Of a stretch of 30,159 bases of DNA, positions 25,254 to 30,159 are shown one piece after another. A model generated the notes under the pieces. The model saw only the letters and a program-made list of their open reading frames with translations. It ran no database searches and had not been told where the DNA came from. The stretch lies in assembly GCA_964613305.1 (NCBI GenBank), contig CAZTII010000018.1, forward strand, positions 1 to 30,159, read 5' to 3'. The DNA comes from CAZTII01 sp964613305 (GTDB taxonomy: Bacteria > Bacillota_I > Bacilli_A > Erysipelotrichales > Erysipelotrichaceae). Numbering within the stretch: the first letter of the stretch is position 1; every line of letters starts with the position of its first letter. Both the position numbers and the translations under genes were made by a program.

Positions 25254-26519
25254 TTACTGTAAATGTTTACTATATTGTTTCAAACCTGCGCCACCCGTTA
25301 CCCGAATGCGCGGTAATTTTAATAAATTCATCCCTGGTTTTGTTTTATTGAATTCCGTTGTAAAAGCCAATAATGCTTTGCCTTCTTTTACAATTTCCAT
25401 CGCATGATCATTAACATCACCAAATGGATAACAATACACAAATCCACCATCGACATAGTCGAAGGAAGCGATGGTATCATCAATACCTACTTGTTTGTCA
25501 ACACACGACAGACGACCACCATGACCCATTCCACTACATCCACCTTGATGCATTAAGAAGGAATGACTTTGTAATTCTAATCCATGTTCACGCATTTCAA
25601 TAAATTCATACGGTAATTGTGGTCCCATCCAACCACCAATGAGGAATAATGTCGCATTGATGGAATATTTTGATAAAATTGGATAAGCATACTTATATAC
25701 CGAAGGATGACCATCATCGATTGTTAATGCATAACTTTTCTCTGGAAGTTGCGCTCGATTGGATAAAAAATAATATGCTTCACGCATGGTTACGCTAGTG
25801 TAGTTATTCGATGTTAAAAACTGACATTGTTCTTCTAATTCTTTTACTTCAACATAGTTCACATCAATTCTTTTTTCTTGTTCACTTTCATCATAGAAGA
25901 AGTGATACATCATTACTGGTAATGTGGTTGCTAAATCAACAGTATCTCTAGTAACCGTAAGTAGCTCTTCAACATCTTCTGTTTTTATATACACTATTTC
26001 ATTGTTAAATAACACTCCATAGCGCGCATCATCATCAACTGCCATCACATATACATCATACACTTGTTGATCATTAATAGTAGCAATCAATTCATTTTTT
26101 TCACTATAAAGATGATATGGAATTTTACCTTTTAGTTGTTGGTTAAATGGTATTAAATGTGTCTCATGTCGATTGTGTCGTGGTGATAACTCCATCATCT
26201 GCGCATCGACATAATATGGTGTCCCAACAATATTGACATATTGATTGTGATTACTATCGGCTACATCAAAATGATACCCCGCTTCCATACTACCAATTGT
26301 TGTCCCATTACTATCCACAATATCTTTCTTTTGTGATAATACAACTCTTTTTCCTAAAAATGGTTGTATCTTACTTGTATCAATCGTTACAATTGGCTCT
26401 TTTACTGGTTCAAGAACTTGTTCACTTTTTTTACCACAACCACTTACAAGAAGTAGTACACAAAACCCTAGGATTACTCCTAGGAATTTAGTGTTAGTGC
26501 TTTTCGGTAAATTCTGCAT
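25254..26519 (-). CDS. Polysaccharide deacetylase lipoprotein (NodB/CE4 fold)
   Basis: The 421-residue protein has a lipoprotein signal with lipobox LVSGC (Cys28, counted from this start), so it should be anchored outside the membrane. An SH3-like region follows (about 55-110). The catalytic CE4 domain lies at about 200-400: TIDDGH with paired Asp (268-269), SHSFLMH with two His (319 and 324), and YPFGD (364-368). CE4 enzymes deacetylate peptidoglycan or other N-acetylated polymers; the substrate here is not known. I chose the ATG at 26519; a TTG one codon earlier is possible. The start overlaps the end of dnaK by 26 bases and has no strong ribosome binding site, so translation is probably coupled to dnaK. 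It sits between dnaK and dnaJ, an unusual place, and is probably co-induced by heat or stress. Confidence 0.88.
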   Translation of the reverse strand: MQNLPKSTNTKFLGVILGFCVLLLVSGCGKKSEQVLEPVKEPIVTIDTSKIQPFLGKRVVLSQKKDIVDSNGTTIGSMEAGYHFDVADSNHNQYVNIVGTPYYVDAQMMELSPRHNRHETHLIPFNQQLKGKIPYHLYSEKNELIATINDQQVYDVYVMAVDDDARYGVLFNNEIVYIKTEDVEELLTVTRDTVDLATTLPVMMYHFFYDESEQEKRIDVNYVEVKELEEQCQFLTSNNYTSVTMREAYYFLSNRAQLPEKSYALTIDDGHPSVYKYAYPILSKYSINATLFLIGGWMGPQLPYEFIEMREHGLELQSHSFLMHQGGCSGMGHGGRLSCVDKQVGIDDTIASFDYVDGGFVYCYPFGDVNDHAMEIVKEGKALLAFTTEFNKTKPGMNLLKLPRIRVTGGAGLKQYSKHLQ

Positions 26520-28293
26520 CAATTACAGTGTCATCACTTTCAGCACCAGCTGATGGTTGTCCATCTTGATTTGCATACATAGCCGCACCCATTGCTTGAG
26601 CAGCTTGTTCCAATTGATCCATTTTACTACGTAATGTATCCATATCGTTATTGTTGATCGCATCTTGTAGTTCATCACGTAATTTCTTTACTTCTTCTTT
26701 TTGATCAGCTGATACATTCGCGTTTTCTGTATTTAATGTATCATCGATTTGACTGATGAATTGTTCTGCTTTATTTTTAAGTTCTGCTTCTTCACGACGT
26801 TTATCATCTTCTGCTTTGTGTTCTTCAGCATCACGAATCATTTTTTCAATTTCAGCTTCACTTAAACCACTTGAATTACTAATTGTGATTGATTGTTTTT
26901 TGTTTGTTCCTTTATCAGTCGCTGATACGTGAACAATACCATTAACGTCAATATCAAATGTTACTTCAATTTGTGGAACACCACGACGTGCTGGAGCAAT
27001 TCCTGATAATTGGAAATTACCTAATGTTTTATTGTCATGAGCCATTGGTCTTTCACCTTGAAGAACATGGATATCTACCGCTGGTTGATTATCTGCAGCT
27101 GTTGAGAATACTTGACTCTTTGAAGTAGGAATCGTTGTATTGCGTTCGATTAATTTTGTCATCACGCCACCCATTGTTTCAATACCAAGTGATAATGGTG
27201 TAACATCTAATAATAAGATATCTTTAACATCACCAGAGATAACACCACCTTGAATTGCAGCACCCATTGCCACAACTTCATCTGGATTCACTGATTTGTT
27301 AGGTTCTTTACCAAGTTCTTGACGAACGATTTCTTGTACAGCTGGAATTCTTGTTGAACCACCAACTAACAATACTTGATGGATGTCATTTTTAGTTAAT
27401 CCTGAATCTTGTAGTGCACGACGTACAGGAATAATAGTACGATCAACTAATGATTTTGTCATACGATCAAATTGAGCACGAGTTAAGCTTGCTTCAAAGT
27501 GAAGAGGTCCACTAGCTCCAGCACTAATAAATGGCAAACTAATGTTTGTTTGTACAACACCTGATAAATCTTTTTTCGCTTTTTCAGCAGATTCTTTCAT
27601 ACGTTGTAATGCCATTTTATCTTTACTTAAATCAATTCCATTTTCTTTTTTAAACTCATCAACCATCCAGTCAACGATAACATTATCAAAGTCATCACCA
27701 CCAAGTTTATTATCACCAGCAGTAGCTAAAACTTCAAATGTACCATCAGCTAAGTCAAGGATAGAAACGTCAAATGTTCCTCCACCCAAGTCAAATACTA
27801 ATACTTTTTGTTCTTGATCTGTTTTATCGATACCAAAAGCAAGTGCAGCAGCTGTTGGCTCATTAATAATACGTTCTACTTCAAGACCAGCAATCTTACC
27901 AGCATCTTTGGTAGCTTGACGTTGAGCATCGTTGAAGTAAGCAGGAACGGTAATAACAGCACGGTCTACTTTTTCACCTAAATACTCTTCTGCATAACCC
28001 TTCATGTATTGAAGAATCATCGCACTTATTTCTTGTGGCGTATATGTTTTTCCTTCAAGAGTTACTTTTTCATTAGAACCCATAAAACGTTTAATAGAAA
28101 TAATTGATTCTTTGTTTGTTACTACTTGTCTTTTCGCTGCTTCACCAACGATACGTTCACCATTTTTGAATGCTACAACCGATGGTGTAGTACGATTTCC
28201 TTCTGGGTTTGTAATAACTTTTGCTTCATTTCCTTCCATAACGGCAACACAACTGTTGGTAGTTCCTAAGTCAATTCCTATAATTTTTCCCAT
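26494..28293 (-). CDS. dnaK: Chaperone DnaK (Hsp70)
   Basis: DnaK binds unfolded segments in an ATP-driven cycle with DnaJ and GrpE. The 599-residue protein begins GIDLGTTNSCVAV. It shows the Hsp70 signatures VFDLGGGTFDVSILD and VLLVGGSTRIPAVQEIV, and the linker DVTPLSLGIE before the substrate-binding domain. The C-terminal lid ends in an acidic tail (DDTVIDAEFTEKH). Gram-positive-type Hsp70 lacks the insertion found in proteobacterial DnaK, and the short length agrees. AGGAGG lies just before the ATG, 12 bases after the grpE stop. Confidence 0.98.
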   Translation of the reverse strand: MGKIIGIDLGTTNSCVAVMEGNEAKVITNPEGNRTTPSVVAFKNGERIVGEAAKRQVVTNKESIISIKRFMGSNEKVTLEGKTYTPQEISAMILQYMKGYAEEYLGEKVDRAVITVPAYFNDAQRQATKDAGKIAGLEVERIINEPTAAALAFGIDKTDQEQKVLVFDLGGGTFDVSILDLADGTFEVLATAGDNKLGGDDFDNVIVDWMVDEFKKENGIDLSKDKMALQRMKESAEKAKKDLSGVVQTNISLPFISAGASGPLHFEASLTRAQFDRMTKSLVDRTIIPVRRALQDSGLTKNDIHQVLLVGGSTRIPAVQEIVRQELGKEPNKSVNPDEVVAMGAAIQGGVISGDVKDILLLDVTPLSLGIETMGGVMTKLIERNTTIPTSKSQVFSTAADNQPAVDIHVLQGERPMAHDNKTLGNFQLSGIAPARRGVPQIEVTFDIDVNGIVHVSATDKGTNKKQSITISNSSGLSEAEIEKMIRDAEEHKAEDDKRREEAELKNKAEQFISQIDDTLNTENANVSADQKEEVKKLRDELQDAINNNDMDTLRSKMDQLEQAAQAMGAAMYANQDGQPSAGAESDDTVIDAEFTEKH

Positions 28294-28305
28294 AATTTCT
28301 TCCTC

Positions 28306-28869
28306 CTATTCGCTGACCTTTACCATGGCAGCACGTAAAATACGTTCTTTTAATTTATATCCTTTTTGAAAAACTTCAATTACCATTCCTGATTCTACAC
28401 CATCTTTTGCTTCTGTAGCAATAGCTTGATGGAAATTCGCATCAAATGGAGCATCTTTTGCTTCAATTTCTTCAACACCTTCTTTATTTAAAGCATGCTT
28501 TAATTGATTGTAAATCATTTCAACCCCTTTACGATACGCTTCATTGCTTTCATCAGCAGGTACCGATAATGCACGCTCCAGATTATCTAGTGCTGGAAGT
28601 ACATCAAGTGCAAAGCTTTGAATACGATACTTCATACGATTATCGAAATCATTTTGTAGGCGGCGTCTAGTGTTTTCTGTATCAGCGTACGCCTTTGCAT
28701 ATTGATTTTTTAAATCCAATATAATCGCTTCATAATCAACTTCTTCTTTTACTTCTTCTTTACAACATGTTTCTTCTTTACAACATGTTTCACTATTGCA
28801 AGCTTCTTCGCTACAACACGTATCCTCTTTTACTACTTCCTCTTCCATCATTTCTTTTGTTTTTTCCAC
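28306..28869 (-). CDS. grpE: Nucleotide exchange factor GrpE with an unusual Cys-Cys-rich N-terminus
   Basis: GrpE releases ADP from DnaK. The 187-residue protein has the usual long helix (about 45-95, with YADTENTRRRLQNDFDNRMKY), a four-helix region (LDVLPALDNLERAL) and the C-terminal beta domain (FDANFHQAIATEA ... VFQKGYKLKERILRAAMVKVSE). The acidic N-terminus is normal in length, but it carries seven Cys between residues 18 and 36. The pattern is CC-x4-C-x4-CC-x4-CC, partly built from TCCKEE units encoded by an 18-base tandem repeat (28753-28791). GrpE N-termini are normally acidic, disordered and Cys-free. The start is GTG, one base after the hrcA stop, with AAAGGA upstream inside hrcA. 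Confidence 0.95.
   Translation of the reverse strand: MEKTKEMMEEEVVKEDTCCSEEACNSETCCKEETCCKEEVKEEVDYEAIILDLKNQYAKAYADTENTRRRLQNDFDNRMKYRIQSFALDVLPALDNLERALSVPADESNEAYRKGVEMIYNQLKHALNKEGVEEIEAKDAPFDANFHQAIATEAKDGVESGMVIEVFQKGYKLKERILRAAMVKVSE
28753..28791. repeat. 18-base tandem repeat in the 5' part of grpE
   Basis: A period-18 direct repeat (just over two perfect copies) encodes the duplicated TCCKEE unit of GrpE. Confidence 0.85.
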
Positions 28870-28870
28870 T

Positions 28871-29884
28871 TTATTCGTCCTTTCCGTAGATTTTTTCTAT
28901 CATTGCTGCCATCATATCCAATAAAGTAGTCACTCGTTCATAATCCATTCTACTAGGACCTAGAACCATGAGTTTTCCTTCCTCTTTGTCACTTAATCTA
29001 AACTTACTACTTACTACAGCCACATCATCCAACCACACCATTTCACAACCATCGTGTGTCTTTAATGCAATTTCTTGGGTTTGATTTGTTAACTGACGCC
29101 ACATCGTGCGGTCATCCAACATTTTCATCAACCCTTTTATCTTTTCCACATCCGCAAATTCTGGTTGATACAACAGTTTATCCGTTCCTGAGAAATAAAC
29201 ATTGTCACTAGCAAACTTCGTAAATGCTTTTAAGAATGCTTGAAACAACATTTCGTGACGAATCACATGTTCCGCTAATATAGGTCGAAGTGATTGCATT
29301 TTCTCCACTACATTTTCAATTCTAGTACCTCTTAATCGATCATTGAGAATATTACAACAATTTGTTACATCATCTAATGATAAATCATCATTGAATTGAA
29401 ATGTTTTGTTTTCGGTATGACCACTATCGGTAATAAGAACACATACTGCACTGCGCTTATCGATGGGAAATAACTTAATGTGTTCCAAACAATGATGTGA
29501 GGAACCAGGTCCAAGAACTCCTGATGTTAAATTGGTCATCTGCGACAAAATATTACAACTCATCATAATCGCATCATCCATATTAACATGATTACTATCA
29601 AACATGGACTGAATCGTTAATTCCATTTTTTTATCAACCTTAGACTCTAAACAATGTTCACAATAAAATTTATACCCGAGAGAACTAGGAACTCTACCAC
29701 TTGACGTATGTGTTTTTTCTAAATATCCTATTTCTTCTAAATACTGCATATCATTGCGAATTGTTGCGCTTGAATAAGGAAGACTATACTTTTGCATCAA
29801 TGTCTTCGATCCAACTGGTTCTGCCGTTAACACAAATTCATCGACAATGGATTTGAATATATCTAATTGACGATCTGTTAGCAC
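28871..29884 (-). CDS. hrcA: Heat-inducible transcription repressor HrcA
   Basis: HrcA represses class I heat-shock genes by binding CIRCE inverted repeats; GroEL maintains its activity in studied species. The 337-residue protein has the N-terminal winged-helix domain. Its recognition region is LPYSSATIRNDMQYLEEIGYL, followed by the wing HTSSGRVPSSLGY. The middle region contains VTNCCNILNDRL, and the C-terminal LGPSRMDYERVTTLLDMM is typical of the family. Translation starts at GTG, preceded by an almost perfect AGGAGGTGA. It is first in the operon hrcA-grpE-dnaK-deacetylase-dnaJ. Two CIRCE-like sites upstream and one at clpB imply autoregulation and control of clpB. No groES/groEL is in this window. 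Confidence 0.96.
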   Translation of the reverse strand: MLTDRQLDIFKSIVDEFVLTAEPVGSKTLMQKYSLPYSSATIRNDMQYLEEIGYLEKTHTSSGRVPSSLGYKFYCEHCLESKVDKKMELTIQSMFDSNHVNMDDAIMMSCNILSQMTNLTSGVLGPGSSHHCLEHIKLFPIDKRSAVCVLITDSGHTENKTFQFNDDLSLDDVTNCCNILNDRLRGTRIENVVEKMQSLRPILAEHVIRHEMLFQAFLKAFTKFASDNVYFSGTDKLLYQPEFADVEKIKGLMKMLDDRTMWRQLTNQTQEIALKTHDGCEMVWLDDVAVVSSKFRLSDKEEGKLMVLGPSRMDYERVTTLLDMMAAMIEKIYGKDE

Positions 29885-29896
29885 TTCCTCACCTCC

Positions 29897-29923
29897 TTAG
29901 CACTCATCCTTTACGTCTGCTAA
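29897..29923. promoter_or_regulatory. CIRCE-like operator 1 of the hrcA operon
   Basis: TTAGCACTC, nine bases, then GTCTGCTAA. The left arm is perfect and the right arm has two changes. It lies between the -10 and the ribosome binding site. Confidence 0.85.
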
Positions 29924-29924
29924 T

Positions 29925-29953
29925 ACATTACCATAGAGTTTTAGCACTGTCAA
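29925..29953 (-). promoter_or_regulatory. Promoter of the hrcA-dnaJ operon
   Basis: On the minus strand a perfect TTGACA (29948-29953) lies inside CIRCE-like operator 2. A 17-base spacer ending in TGG and TAATGT (29925-29930) follow, just before operator 1. Confidence 0.65.
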
Positions 29954-29967
29954 GAAAAGTGTGCTAA
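29941..29967. promoter_or_regulatory. CIRCE-like operator 2 of the hrcA operon
   Basis: TTAGCACTG, nine bases, then GTGTGCTAA: one change per arm from the CIRCE consensus. The -35 element is embedded in it. Confidence 0.85.
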
Positions 29968-30001
29968 TTATTTTAAATATTTTTAATATCTTTCCATAAT
30001 A

Positions 30002-30036
30002 AAAGTATTGATGACTTTATCTAAATACAATACTTT
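30002..30036. repeat. Inverted repeat upstream of the hrcA promoter
   Basis: AAAGTATTG and CAATACTTT are perfect nine-base arms around a 17-base loop, in the AT-rich spacer between the upstream terminator and the hrcA promoter. No function is assigned. Confidence 0.5.
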
Positions 30037-30057
30037 AAAATTTATAAAGTTGCACAC

Positions 30058-30105
30058 AAAAAAATCCCACCTTTTCGATTAACATATCATCTACTTTAGT
30101 GGGAT
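30058..30105 (-). terminator. Probable terminator of the gene beyond the right edge
   Basis: On the minus strand ATCCCAC and GTGGGAT pair across a 28-base loop and run into seven Ts. It starts eight bases after the stop of the partial reading frame at the edge. The loop is long. Confidence 0.6.
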
Positions 30106-30113
30106 CAATTAAA

Positions 30114-30158
30114 TTAATCTAAATTTTCACCGTTTGATTGAATAACTTGTTTGTACCA
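30114..30158 (-). CDS. Possible C-terminal end of an unidentified protein (partial)
   Basis: The minus-strand frame ending WYKQVIQSNGENLD and a TAA at 30114-30116 is the longest open frame at the edge. It is followed closely by a terminator, as expected for a gene end. Fourteen residues are too few to identify it. The other frames stop earlier or nearby, so even the frame is uncertain. Confidence 0.35.
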   Translation of the reverse strand, partial: WYKQVIQSNGENLD

Positions 30159-30159
30159 T

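Noticed and set aside
30058..30105. T-box or other riboswitch at the right edge
   Set aside because: Only a GC-containing stem with a T tract is seen. It follows a stop codon closely and has no conserved T-box sequence, so a plain terminator is the simpler reading.

Overview
The window looks like part of a draft chromosome from a low-GC Gram-positive bacterium (Firmicutes; an Erysipelotrichia-like gut Bacillus is my best guess). The evidence is AT-rich sequence, AGGAGG-type ribosome binding sites, an HrcA/CIRCE heat-shock system, a long Streptococcus/Clostridium-type PurL, a class B sortase, PASTA repeats and a lipoprotein. TGA is a normal stop. A run of exactly 10 Ns marks an assembly join. 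No phage, transposase or CRISPR array was seen.

Left end (1-8100): cell-surface genes. A secreted, membrane-anchored protein made of about nine PASTA-like repeats is the only plus-strand gene. It converges on a 1642-residue secreted protein with Ig-like repeats. Between them, four inverted repeats of unrelated sequence are tiled end to end (2219-2379). The last one uses the final codons and stop of the large gene as one arm. Upstream of the large gene is a small secreted protein with an N-terminal dockerin-like domain, with its own promoter and terminator.

Middle (8141-19548): an rRNA methyltransferase gene (TrmA/RlmD family) and nadE, then a tightly coupled purine operon purE-purL-purM-purN-purH-purD. 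It is led by a guanine-type purine riboswitch and closed by a terminator. The genes overlap or nearly touch (TAATG or ATGA junctions). purF, purC, purB and purK are not in the cluster. NadE keeps its synthetase domain, but the N-terminal nitrilase-like glutaminase domain appears to have lost its catalytic residues.

Right (19558-21480): a LUD-domain protein, a small three-helix membrane protein and a class B sortase form a short operon. No sortase substrate is evident nearby.

Right end (21496-30159): the heat-shock regulon. clpB has its own CIRCE operator. hrcA-grpE-dnaK-(polysaccharide deacetylase lipoprotein)-dnaJ follow two CIRCE-like operators. An envelope enzyme inside the dnaK-dnaJ operon and a Cys-Cys-rich N-terminus on GrpE are the unusual points. 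The right edge holds only the probable tail and terminator of another minus-strand gene.
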